A program made the position numbers and the translations under genes. Of a stretch of DNA of 64,000 nucleotides, positions 23,419 through 34,921 are shown one piece after another (position 1 is the first letter of the stretch; each line of letters starts with the position of its first letter). Source of the stretch: Colletes latitarsis. Lineage: Eukaryota > Arthropoda > Insecta > Hymenoptera > Colletidae. The notes below the pieces were generated by a model, which saw only the letters and a program-made list of their open reading frames with translations, searched no databases and was not told where the DNA came from. The stretch is from positions 5,084,001-5,148,000 of the forward strand of contig NW_027488377.1 in the NCBI RefSeq assembly GCF_051014445.1, given 5' to 3'.

Positions 23419-26400
23419 CCCTGGCCAACAAGTATGCGAAAAATGCGAAAGTACGTGACAGATGAGGGCAAATCCCGGACCTAACCTAGAAATAACCGGC
23501 GTTATCCTCTAAAATATTAATCGCAACCAGGTTTAGTTGACTGTTTCGGTGTGGTACCGCAATACTACGTGATACAGACCAGAAAAATGCCAGGATTTGC
23601 CCAACAAGTATGCGAAAAATGCGAAAGTACGAGACAGATGAGGGCAAATCCCAGACCTAACCGAGACATAACCGGCGTTATCCTCTAAAATATTAATCGC
23701 AACCAGCTTTTATTGACTGTTTCAGTGTGGTACCACATTACTACGGGATCCAAATCAGAAATAGGCCAGGATCTGGCCAACAAGTATGCGAAATACGCGA
23801 AAGTACGAGACAGATGACGGCAAATCCTAGACCTAACCGAGACATAACCGGCGTTATCCTCTAAAATATTAATCGCAACCAGGTTTAATTGACTGTTTCG
23901 GTGTGGTACCGCATTAGTACGTGATCCAAACCACAAGAAACCCAAGATCTGGCCAACCAGTACGCGAAAATTGCGAAAGTATGAGCTAGATGATTGCATA
24001 TACCAGAACTAACCCAGACATAACCAGCGTTATCCTCTAAAATAATAATCGCAACCAGGATTAATTGACTGTTTCGGTGTGGTACCGCATTACTACGTGA
24101 TACAGACCAGAAAAAGGCCAGGATCTGGCCAACAAGTATGCGAAAAATGCGAAAGTACGTGACAGATGAGGGCAAATCCCAGACCTAACCTAGAAATAAC
24201 CGGCGTTATCCTCTAAAATATTAATCGCAACCAGGATTAATAGACTGTTTTGGTCTGGTACCGCATTAGTACGTGACCCAAACCAGAAACAGCCAGGATC
24301 TGGCCAACAAGTATGCGAAAAATGCTAAAGTACGTGACAGATGAGGGCAAATCCCGGACCTAACCTAGAAATAACCGGCGTTATCCTCTAAAATATTAAT
24401 CGCAACCAGGTTTAATTGACTGTTTCGGTGTGGTACCGCAATACTACGTGATACAGGCCAGAAAAAGGCCAGGATCTGGCCAACAAGTATGCGAAAAATG
24501 CGAAAGTACGTGACAGATGAGGGCAAATCCCAGACCTAACCTAGAAATAACCGGCGTTATCCTCTAAAATATTAATCGCAACCAGGCTTAATTGACTGTT
24601 TCGGTGTGGTACCGCAATACTACGTGATACAGACCAGAAAAATGCCAGGATCTGGCCAACAAGTATGCGAAAAATGCGAAAGTACGTGACAGATGAGGGC
24701 AAATCCCAGACCTAACCTAGAAATAACCGGCGTTATCCTCCAAAATATTAACCGCAACCAGGTTTAATTGACTGTTACGGTGTGGTACCGCATTACTACG
24801 TGATCCAAACCAGAAAAAGCCCAGGATCTTGCCAACAAGTAGGCGGAAAATGCGAAGGTACGAGCCAGATGATTGCAAATACCAGACATAACCAGCGTTA
24901 TCCCCTAAAATATTAATCGCAACCAGGATTAATTGACTGTTTCGGTGTGGAACCACATTAGTACGTGATCTAAACTAGAAACAGCCCAGGATCTGGCCAA
25001 CAAGTATGCGAGAAATGCGAAAGTACGAGCCAGATGAGGGCAAATCCCAGACCTAACCTAGAAATAACCGGCGTTATCCTCTAAAATATTAATCGCAAGC
25101 AGGTTTAATTGACTGTTTCGGTGTGGTACCGCAATACTACGTGATACAGACCAGAAAAATGCCAGGATCTGGCCAACAAGTATGCGAAAAATGCGAAAGT
25201 ACGAGACAGATGAGGGCAAATACCAGACCTAACCGAGACATAACCGGCGTTATCCTCTAAAATATTAATCGCAACCAGGTTTAATTGACTGTTTCGGTGC
25301 GGTACCGCATTACTACGTGATCTAATCCAGGAAAAGGCCAGGATCTGGCCAACAAGTATGCGAGAAATGCGAAAGTACGAGCCAGATGAGGGCAAATACC
25401 AGACCTAACCGAGACATAACCGGCGTTATCCTCTAAAATATTAATCGCAACCAGGATTAATTGACTGTTTCGGTCTGGTACCGCATTAGTACGTGATCCA
25501 AACCAGAAACATCCCAGGATCTGGCCAACAAGTAGGCGAAAAATGCGATGGTACGAGCCAGATGATTGCAAATACCAGAACTAACCCAGACATAACCGGC
25601 GTTATCCTCCAAAATATTAACCGCAACCAGGTTTAATTGACTGTTTACGGTGTGGTACCGCATTACTACGTGGTCCAGGCCAGAAAAAGCCCAGGATCTT
25701 GCCAACAAGTAGGCGGAAAATGCGAAGGTCCGAGCCAGATGATTGCAAATACCAGACATAACCAGCGTTATCCCCTAAAATATTAATCGCAACCAGGATT
25801 AATTGACCGTTTCGGTGTGGAACCACATTAGTACGTGATCTAAAGTAGAAACAGCCCAGGATCTGGCCAACAAGTATGCGAGAAATGCGAAAGTACGAGC
25901 CAGATGAGGGCAAATACCAGACCTAACCGAGACATAACGGGCGTTATCCTCTAAAATATTAATCGCAACCTGGATTAATTGACTGTTTTGGTCTGGTACC
26001 GCATTAGTACGTGATCCAAACCAGAAACAGCCCAGGATCTGGCCAACAAGTATGCGAGAAATGCGATGGTACTAGCCAGATGAGGGTCAATCCCAGAACT
26101 AACCGAGACATAACCGGCGTTATCCTCTAAAATATCAATCGCAACCAGGATTAATTGACTGTTTTGGTCTGGTACCGCATTAGTACGTGATCCAAACCAG
26201 AAACAGCCCAGGATCTGGCCAACAAGTATGCGAGAAATGCGAAAGTACGAGCCAGATAAGGGCAAATCCCAGACCTAACCCAGACATAACCGGCGTTATC
26301 CTCCAAAATATTAACCGCAACCAGGTTTAATTGACTGTTACGGTGTGGTACGGCATTACTACGTGGTCGGGCCAGAAAAAGGACAGGATCTGGCCCACAA

Positions 26401-26551
26401 GAATGCGAAAAATGCGAAGGTAAGAGCCAGATGAGGGCAAATCCCAGACCTAACCGAGATATAACCGGCGTTATCCTCTAAAATATTAATCGCAACCAGG
26501 ATTAATTGACTGTTTCGGTGTGGAGCGTCATTATTACGGGATCCAAACCAG
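23238..26551. repeat. Paralogous block, long form (3.31 kb)
   Basis: This is the same ordered series as 17630-20074 with about five extra monomers: one 175-bp monomer of the TTTTGGTCTGG type near 24190-24320, three monomers (517 bp, including a 165-bp short one) near 24727-25090, and one near 26056-26231. Substitutions are few. The differences are whole-monomer gains or losses, as expected from exchange between repeats in register. Confidence 0.82.
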
Positions 26552-26903
26552 AAAAAGCCCAGGATCTTGCCAACAAGTAGGCGGAAAATGCGAAGGTACG
26601 AGCCAGATGATTGCAAATACCAGACATAACCAGCGTTATCCCCTAAAATATTAATCGCAACCAGGATTAATTGACTGTTTCGGTGTGGAACCACATTAGT
26701 ACGTGATCTAAACTAGAAACAGCCCAGGATCTGGCCAACAAGTATGCGAGAAATGCGAAAGTACGAGCCAGATAAGGGCAAATCCCAGACCTAACCCAGA
26801 CATAACCGGCGTTATCCTCTAAAATATCAATCGCAAACAGGATTAATTGACTGTTTTGGTCTGGTACCGCATTAGTACGTGATCCAAACCAGAAACAGCC
26901 CAG

Positions 26904-27450
26904 GATCTGGTCAACAAGTATGCGAGAAATGCGAAAGTACGAGCCAGATAAGGGCAAATCCCAGACCTAACCCAGACATAACCGGCGTTATCCTCCAAAA
27001 TATTAACCGCAACCAGGTTTAATTGACTGTTACGGTGTGGTACCGCATTACTACGTGATCCAAACCAGAAAAAGCCCAGGATCTTGCCAACAAGTAGGCG
27101 GAAAATGCGAAGGTACGAGCCAGATGATTGCAAGTACCAGACATAACCAGCGTTATCCCCTAAAATATTAATCGCAACCAGGATTAATTGACTGTTTCGG
27201 TGTGGAACCACATTAGTACGTGATCTAAACTAGAAACAGCCCAGGATCTGGCCAACAAGTATGCGAGAAATGCGAAAGTACGAGCCAGATGAGGGCAAAT
27301 ACCAGACCTAACCGAGACATAACGGGCGTTATCCTCTAAAATATTAATCGCAACCAGGATTAATTGACTGTTTTGGTCTGGTACCGCATTAGTACGTGAT
27401 CCAAACCAGAAACAGCCAGGATCTGGCCAACAAGTATGCGAGAAATGCGA
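26904..27450. repeat. 547-bp block repeated at +1430 bp
   Basis: It matches 28334-28880 with GAGCCAGATAAGGGC (26943 and 28373), a short 165-bp monomer, and GAAACAGCCAGG with its 1-bp deletion. The odd offset of 1430 bp is explained by seven monomers of about 176 bp, one of 165 bp and the 34-bp duplication. Confidence 0.82.
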
Positions 27451-28300
27451 AAGTACGAGCCAGATAAGGGCAAATACCAGACCTAACCCAGACATAACCG
27501 GCGTTATCCTCCAAACTATTAATCGCAACCAGGTTTAATTGACTGTTACGGTGTGGTACCGCATTACTACGTGATCCAAACCACAAAAAGCCCAGGATCT
27601 TGCCAACAAGTAGGCGGAAAATGTGAAGGTACGAGCCAGATGATTGCAAATACCAGAACTATCCCAGACATAACCAGCGTTATCCTCTAAAATATTAATC
27701 GCAACCAGGATTAATTGACTGTTTCGGTGTGGAACCACATTACGACGGGATACAGACCAGAAAAATGCCAGGATCTGGCCAACAAGTATGCGAAAAATCC
27801 GAAGGGACGAGCCAGATGAGGGCAAATCCCAGGTCCAACCGAGATATAACCGGCGTTATCCTCTAAAATATTAATCGAACCCAGGTTTAATTGACTGTCT
27901 CGGTGTGGAGCGTCATTATTACGGGATTCAAACCAGAAAAAGCTCAGGATCTAGCCAACAAGTAGGCGAAAAATGCGAAGGTACTAGCCAGATGAGGGCA
28001 AATCCCAGAACTAACCGAGACATAACCGGCGTTATCCTCTAAAATATTAATCGCAACCAGCTTCTATTGACTGTTTCGGTGTGGTACCACAATACGACGG
28101 GATCCAAACCACAAAAAACCCAAGATCTGGCCAACGAGTTCGCGAAAATTGCGAAAGTATGAGCCAGATGATTGCAAATACCAGAACTAACCCAGACATA
28201 ACCAGCGTTATCCTCTAAAATATTAATCGCAACCAGGTTTAATTGACTGTTTCGGTGTGGTACCGCATTACTACGTGATACAGACCAGAAAAAGGCCAGG
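27419..28300. repeat. 882-bp block, copy 2
   Basis: Direct partner of 22537-23418. Its right end, where copy 1 reads GGCCAGGCCCTGG and this copy reads GGCCAGGATCTGG, falls inside the 34-bp duplication at 28288-28355. The copied block therefore ends at an abnormal junction. Confidence 0.87.
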
Positions 28301-28355
28301 ATCTGGCCAACAAGTATGCGAGAAAAAGGCCAGGATCTGGCCAACAAGTATGCGA
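28288..28355. repeat. Out-of-register 34-bp tandem duplication
   Basis: A 34-bp unit beginning GAAAAAGGCCAGGATCTGG and ending AAGTATGCGA is present at 28288-28321 and directly again at 28322-28355. The affected monomer is therefore about 210 bp long. I noticed no other junction in the window that breaks the 176-bp register by this much. It separates the end of the 882-bp block copy from a segment (28334-28880) that matches 26904-27450. Confidence 0.93.
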
Positions 28356-29019
28356 GAAATGCGAAAGTACGAGCCAGATAAGGGCAAATCCCAGACCTAA
28401 CCCAGACATAACCGGCGTTATCCTCCAAAATATTAACCGCAACCAGGTTTAATTGACTGTTACGGTGTGGTACCGCATTACTACGTGATCCAAACCAGAA
28501 AAAGCCCAGGATCTTGCCAACAAGTAGGCGGAAAATGCGAAGGTACGAGCCAGATGATTGCAAATACCAGACATAACCAGCGTTATCCCCTAAAATATTA
28601 ATCGCAACCAGGATTAATTGACTGTTTCGGTGTGGAACCACATTAGTACGTGATCTAAACTAGAAACAGCCCAGGATCTGGCCAACAAGTATGCGAGAAA
28701 TGCGAAAGTACGAGCCAGATGAGGGCAAATACCAGACCTAACCGAGACATAACGGGCGTTATCCTCTAAAATATTAATCGCAACCAGGATTAATTGACTG
28801 TTTTGGTCTGGTACCGCATTAGTACGTGATCCAAACCAGAAACAGCCAGGATCTGGCCAACAAGTATGCGAGAAATGCGAAGGTACTAGCCACATGAGGG
28901 CAAATCCCAGAACTAACCGAGACATAACCGGCGTTATCCTCTAAAATATCAATCGCAACCAGGATTAATTGACTGTTTCGGTGTGGTATCGCAATACTAC
29001 ATGACACAGACCAGAAAAA

Positions 29020-31481
29020 TGCCAGGATCTGGCCAACAAGTATGCGAAAAATGCGAAAGTACGAGACAGATGAGGGCAAATACCAGACCTAACCGAGACA
29101 TAACCTGCGTTATCCTCTAAAATATTAATCGCAACCAGGTTTAATTGCCTGTTTCGGCGTGGTACCACATTACTACGTGGTCCGAGCCAGCAAAAGGCCA
29201 GGATCTAGCCAACAAGTAGGAGAAAAATGCGAAGGGACGAGCCAGATGAGGGCACATCCCAGACCTAACCGAGATATAACCGGCGTTACCCTCTAAAATA
29301 TTAATCGAACCCAGGTTTAATTGACTGTTTCGGTGTGGAGCGTCATTATTACGGGATCCAAACCAGAAAAAGCTCAGGATCTAGCCAACAAGTAGGCGAA
29401 AAATGCGAAGGTACTAGCCAGATGAGGGCAAATCCCAGAACTAACCCAGACTTAACCAGCGTTATCCTCTAAAATATTAATCGCAACCAGGATTAATTGA
29501 CTTTTTCGGTGTGGAACCACATTATGACGGCATACAAACCAGAAAAAGCCCTGGATCTGGCCAACAAGTATGCGAGAAATGCGAAAGTACGAGCCAGATG
29601 AGGCCAAATCCCAGACCTAACCGTGACATAACCGGCGTTATCCTCTAAAATATTAATCGCAACCAGGTTTAATTGACTGTTTCAGTGTGGTACCAAATTA
29701 CTACGTTGTCCAAGCCAGAAAAAACCCAAGATCTGGCCAACAAGTACGCGAAAATGGCGAAAGTATGATCCAGATGATTGCAAATACCAGACCTAACCGA
29801 GACATAATCGGCGTTATCCTCTAAAATATTAATCGCAACCAGGTTTAATCGCCTGTTTCGGCGTGGTACCACATTAGTACGTGGTCCGGGCCAGAAGAAG
29901 GCCAGGATCTGGCCCACAAGTATGCGAAAAATGCGAAGGTACGAGCCAGATGAGGGCAAATCCCAGACCTAACCGAGATATAACCGGCGTTATCCTCTAA
30001 AATATTAATCGAACCCAGGTTTAATTGACTGTTTCGGTGTGGAGCTTCATTATTACGGGAACCAAACCAGAAAAAGCTCAGGATCTAGCCAACAAGTAGG
30101 AGAAAAATGCGAAGGTACTAGACAGATGAGGACAAATCCCAGAACTAACCGAGACATAAACGGCGTTATCCTCTAAAATATTAATCGCAACCAGGATTAA
30201 TTGAGTGTTTCGGTCTGGTACCGCATTAGTACGTGATCAAACCAGAAACAGCCCAGGATCTGGCCAATAAGTATGCGAGAAATGCGAAAGTACGAGCCAG
30301 ATAAGGGCAAATACCAGACCTAACCCAGACATAACCGGCGTTATATGCCAAAATATTAACCGCGACCAGGTTTAATTGACTGTTACGGTGTGGTACCGCA
30401 TTACTATGTGATGCAAACCAGAAAAAGCCCAGGATCTTGCCAACAAGTAGTCGGAAAATGCGAAGGTACGAGCCAGATGATTGCAAATACCAGAACTAAC
30501 CCAGACATAACCAGCGTTATCCTCTAAAATATTAATCGCAACCAGGATTAATTCACTGTTTCGGTGTGGAACCACATTACGACGGGATACAAACCAGAAA
30601 ATGCCCTGGATCTGGCCAACAAGTACGCGAAAATGGCGAAAGTATGATCCAGATGATTGCAAATACCAGACCTAACCGAGACATAATCGGCGTTATCCTC
30701 TAAAATATTAATCGCAACCAGGTTTAATCGCCTGTTTCGGCGTGGTACCACATTAGTACGTGGTCCGGGCCAGAAGGAGGCCAGGATCTGGCCCACAAGG
30801 ATGCGAAAAATGCGAAGGTACGAGCCAGATGAGGGCAAATCCCAGACCTAACCGAGATATAACCGGCGTTATCCTCTAAAATATTAATCGAACCCAGGTT
30901 TAATTGACTGTTTCGGTGTGGAGCTTCATTATTACGGGAACCAAACCAGAAAAAGCTCAGGATCTAGCCAACAAGTAGGAGAAAAATGCGAAGGTACTAG
31001 ACAGATGAGGACAAATCCCAGAACTAACCGAGACATAAACGGCGTTATCCTCTAAAATATTAATCGCAACCAGGATTAATTGACTGTTTCGGTCTGGTAC
31101 CGCATTAGTACGTGATCAAACCAGAAACAGCCCAGGATCTGGCCAATAAGTATGCGAGAAATGCGAAGGTACGAGCCAGATGATTGCAAATACCAGAACT
31201 AACCCAGACATAACCAGCGTTATCCTCCGAAATATTAATCGCAATCAGGTTTAATTGACTGCTTCGGTGTGCTACCGCATTACTACGTGATCCAAACCAG
31301 AAAAAGCCCAGGATCTTGCCAACAAGTAGGCGGAAAATGCGAAAGTACGAGCCAGATGATTGCAAATACCAGAACTAACCGTGACATAACCGGCGTTATC
31401 CTCTAAAATATTAATCGCAACCAGGTTTAATTGCCTGTTTCGGCGTGGTACCACATTACTACGTGGTCCGAGCCAGCAAAA
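29020..31481. repeat. 14-monomer tandem duplication, copy 1 (2462 bp)
   Basis: It begins GGCCAGGATCTGGCC and contains GACATAACCTGCG (about 29098), GGCACATCCC and GCGTTACCCTC (29285). The same order starts at 31482, giving a unit of 2462 bp directly followed by its copy. It contains a nested 5-monomer repeat: 29732-30270 matches 30611-31150 at 879 bp. Confidence 0.86.
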
Positions 31482-34400
31482 GGCCAGGATCTGGCCAACA
31501 AGTATGCGAAAAATGCGAAAGTACGAGACAGATGAGGGCAAATACCAGACCTAACCGAGACATAACCTGCGTTATCCTCTAAAATATTAATCGCAACCAG
31601 GTTTAATTGCCTGTTTCGGCGTGGTACCACATTACTACGTGGTCCGAGCCAGCAAAAGGCCAGGATCTAGCCAACAAGTAGGAGAAAAATGCGAAGGGAC
31701 GAGCCAGATGAGGGCACATCCCAGACCTAACCGAGATATAACCGGCGTTACCCTCTAAAATATTAATCGAACCCAGGTTTAATTGACTGTTTCGGAGTGG
31801 AGCGTCATTATTACGGGATCCAAACCAGAAAAAGCTCAGGATCTAGCCAACAAGTAGGCGAAAAATGCGAAGGTACTAGCCAGATGAGGGCAAATCCCAG
31901 AACTAACCCAGACTTAACCAGCGTTATCCTCTAAAATATTAATCGCAACCGGGATTAATTGACTTTTTCGGTGTGGAACCACATTTCGACGGCATACAAA
32001 CCAGAAAAAGCCCTGGATCTGGCCAACAAGTATGCGAGAAATGCGAAAGTACGAGCCAGATGAGGCCAAATCCCAGACCTAACCGTGACATAACCGGCGT
32101 TATCCTCTAAAATATTAATCGCAACCAGGTTTAATTGACTGTTTCAGTGTGGTACCAAATTACTACGTTGTCCAAGCCAGAAAAATCCCAAGATCTGGCC
32201 AACAAGTACGCGAAAATGGCGAAAGTATGATCCAGATGATTGCAAATACCAGACCTAACCGAGACATAATCGGCGTTATCCTCTAAAATATTAATCGCAT
32301 CGAGGATTAATTGACTGTTTCGGTCTGGTACCGCATTAGTACGTGATCCAAGCCAGAAAAAGGCCGGGATCTGGCCAACAACTATGGGAAAAATGCGAAA
32401 GTACGAGCCAGATGAGGGCAAATACCAGACCTAACCCAGACATACCGGCGTTATCCTCTAAAATATTAATCGGAACCAGGTTTAAATAACTGTTTCAGTG
32501 TGGTACGAAATTACTACGTGGTCCAAGCCAGAAAAAGGCCAGGATCTGGCCAACAAGTATGCGAAACATGCGAAAGTACGAGCCAGATGTGGGCAAATCC
32601 CAAACTTAACCGAGACATAACCAGCGTTATCCTCTGAAATATTAATCGCAACCAGGTTTAATTGACTGCTTCGGTGTGGTACCGCATTAGTACGTGATCC
32701 AAGCCAGAAAAAGGCCGGGATCTGGCCAACAAGTATGCGAAAAATGCGAAGGTACGAGCCAGATGAGGGCAAATACCAGACCTAACCCAGACATACCGGC
32801 GTTATCCTCTAAAATATTAATCGGAACCAGGTTTAAATAACTGTTTCAGTGTGGTACGAAATTACTACGTGGTCCAAGCCAGAAAAAGGCCAGGATCTGG
32901 CCAACAAGTATGCGAAACATGCGAAAGTACGAGCCAGATGTGGGCAAATCCCAAACTTAACCGAGACATAACCAGCGTTATCCTCTAAAATATTAATCGC
33001 AACCAGGTTTAATCGCCTGTTTCGGCGTGGTACCACATTAGTACGTGGTCCGGGCCAGAAGAAGGCCAGGATCTGGCCCACAAGTATGCGAAAAATGCGA
33101 AGGTACGAGCCAGATGAGGGCAAATCCCAGACCTAACCGAGATATAACCGGCGTTATCCTCTAAAATATTAATCGAACCCAGGTTTAATTGACTGTTTCG
33201 GTGTGGAGCTTCATTATTACGGGAACCAAACCAGAAAAAGCTCAGGATCTAGCCAACAAGTAGGAGAAAAATGCGAAGGTACTAGACAGATGAGGACAAC
33301 TCCCAGAACTAACCGAGACATAAACGGCGTTATCCTCTAAAATATTAATCGCAACCAGGATTAATTGAGTGTTTCGGTCTGGTACCGCATTAGTACGTGA
33401 TCAAACCAGAAACAGCCCAGGATCTGGCCAATAAGTATGCGAGAAATGCGAAAGTACGAGCCAGATAAGGGCAAATACCAGACCTAACCCAGACATAACC
33501 GGCGTTATATGCCAAAATATTAACCGCGACCAGGTTTAATTGACTGTTACGTTGTGGTACCGCATTACTATGTGATGCAAACCAGAAAAAGCCCAGGATC
33601 TTGCCAACAAGTAGTCGGAAAATGCGAAGGTACGAGCCAGATGATTGCAAATACCAGAACTAACCCAGACATAACCAGCGTTATCCTCTAAAATATTAAT
33701 CGCAACCAGGATTAATTGACTGTTTCGGTGTGGAACCACATTACGACGGGATACAAACCAGAAAATGCCCTGGATCTGGCCAACAAGTACGCGAAAATGG
33801 CGAAAGTATGATCCAGATGATTGCAAATACCAGACCTAACCGAGACATAATCGGCGTTATCCTCTAAAATATTAATCGCAACCAGGTTTAATCGCCTGTT
33901 TCGGCGTGGTACCACATTAGTACGTGGTCCGGGCCAGAAGGAGGCCAGGATCTGGCCCACAAGGATGCGAAAAATGCGAAGGTACGAGCCAGATGAGGGC
34001 AAATCCCAGACCTAACCGAGATATAACCGGCGTTATCCTCTAAAATATTAATCGAACCCAGGTTTAATTGACTGTTTCGGTGTGGAGCTTCATTATTACG
34101 GGAACCAAACCAGAAAAAGCTCAGGATCTAGCCAACAAGTAGGAGAAAAATGCGAAGGTACTAGACAGATGAGGACAAATCCCAGAACTAACCGAGACAT
34201 AAACGGCGTTATCCTCTAAAATATTAATCGCAACCAGGATTAATTGACTGTTTCGGTCTGGTACCGCATTAGTACGTGATCAAACCAGAAACAGCCCAGG
34301 ATCTGGCCAATAAGTATGCGAGAAATGCGAAGGTACGAGCCAGATGATTGCAAATACCAGAACTAACCCAGACATAACCAGCGTTATCCTCCGAAATATT

Positions 34401-34658
34401 AATCGCAATCAGGTTTAATTGACTGCTTCGGTGTGCTACCGCATTACTACGTGATCCAAACCAGAAAAAGCCCAGGATCTTGCCAACAAGTAGGCGGAAA
34501 ATGCGAAAGTACGAGCCAGATGATTGCAAATACCAGAACTAACCGTGACATAACCGGCGTTATCCTCTAAAATATTAATCGCAACCAGGTTTAATTGCCT
34601 GTTTCGGCGTGGTACCACATTACTACGTGGTCCGAGCCAGCAAAAGGCCAGGATCTGG
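31482..34658. repeat. 14-monomer tandem duplication, copy 2, with insertion
   Basis: 31482-32299 matches 29020-29837 at +2462, and about 32976-34658 matches 29812-31494 at +3164. The change of 702 bp (4 monomers minus 2 bp) is an insertion of different monomers at about 32300-33001. Private markers shared with copy 1 include GTGTTTCGGTCTGG (about 33367, TTGAGTG context) and GGCGTTATATGCC (about 33502). Identity by eye is very high. Confidence 0.86.
32300..33001. repeat. 702-bp four-monomer insertion of right-hand type
   Basis: The four monomers carry marks common only right of 38 kb: GGCCGGGATCTGG (32362 and 32713), ATCGGAACCAGGTTTAAATA, GATGTGGGCAAATCCC and CTCTGAAATATT. The segment 32271-32771 is identical by eye to 45465-45965, including the private variants ATCGCATCGAGG, AACAACTATGGG, ACATACCGGCG (1-bp deletion) and GGTACGAAATTAC. 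The fourth monomer nearly repeats the second, 351 bp apart. The left junction lies in the shared stretch 32271-32299. Confidence 0.88.
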
Positions 34659-34921
34659 CCCACAAGAATGCGAAAAATGCGTAGGGACGAGCCAGATGAG
34701 GGCAAATCCCAGAACTAACCGAGACATAACCTGCGTTATCCTCTAAAATATTAATCGCAACCAGGTTTAATTGCCTGTTTCGGCGTGGTACCACATTACT
34801 ACGTGGTCCGAGCCAGCAAAAGGCCAGGATCTGGCCCAAAAGAATGCGAAAAATGCGAAGGCACGAGCCAGATGAGGGCAAATCCCAGAACTAACCGAGA
34901 CATAACCGGCGTTATCCTCTA
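34570..34921. repeat. Single-monomer tandem duplication
   Basis: Two adjacent 176-bp monomers share GTGGTCCGAGCCAGCAAAAGG, GGATCTGGCCCA, AGAATGCG and CAGAACTAACCGAGACATAA, with only a few differences (GCGTAGGGACG against GCGAAGGCACG; CCTGCG against CCGGCG). This is a recent one-monomer expansion. Confidence 0.78.

Larger units (their letters stand above)
15145..28640. repeat. Mixed subfamily II region with block copies
   Basis: Several monomer types are interspersed: GATACAGACCAGAAAAATGCC monomers, GGTCTGGTACCGCATTAGTACG monomers with GAAACAGCC, ACCAAATTACTACGTGG monomers with AACCCAAGATCTGG, short 165-bp monomers, and GGAGCGTC monomers without a KpnI site (about 20041, 23025, 26520, 27906). 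Two occurrences of CAACCAGCGATTCTATTGAC (about 15450 and 22470) have a 2-bp insertion. No gene or mobile element is visible; the region is a patchwork of duplicated segments listed separately. Confidence 0.88.

Noticed and set aside
28039..28641. A 200-codon minus-strand open frame, the longest in the window
   Set aside because: It arises because an 11-bp-short monomer and the 34-bp duplication change the frame relation between monomers and so skip the usual stop. It has the same repetitive content as the shorter frames.
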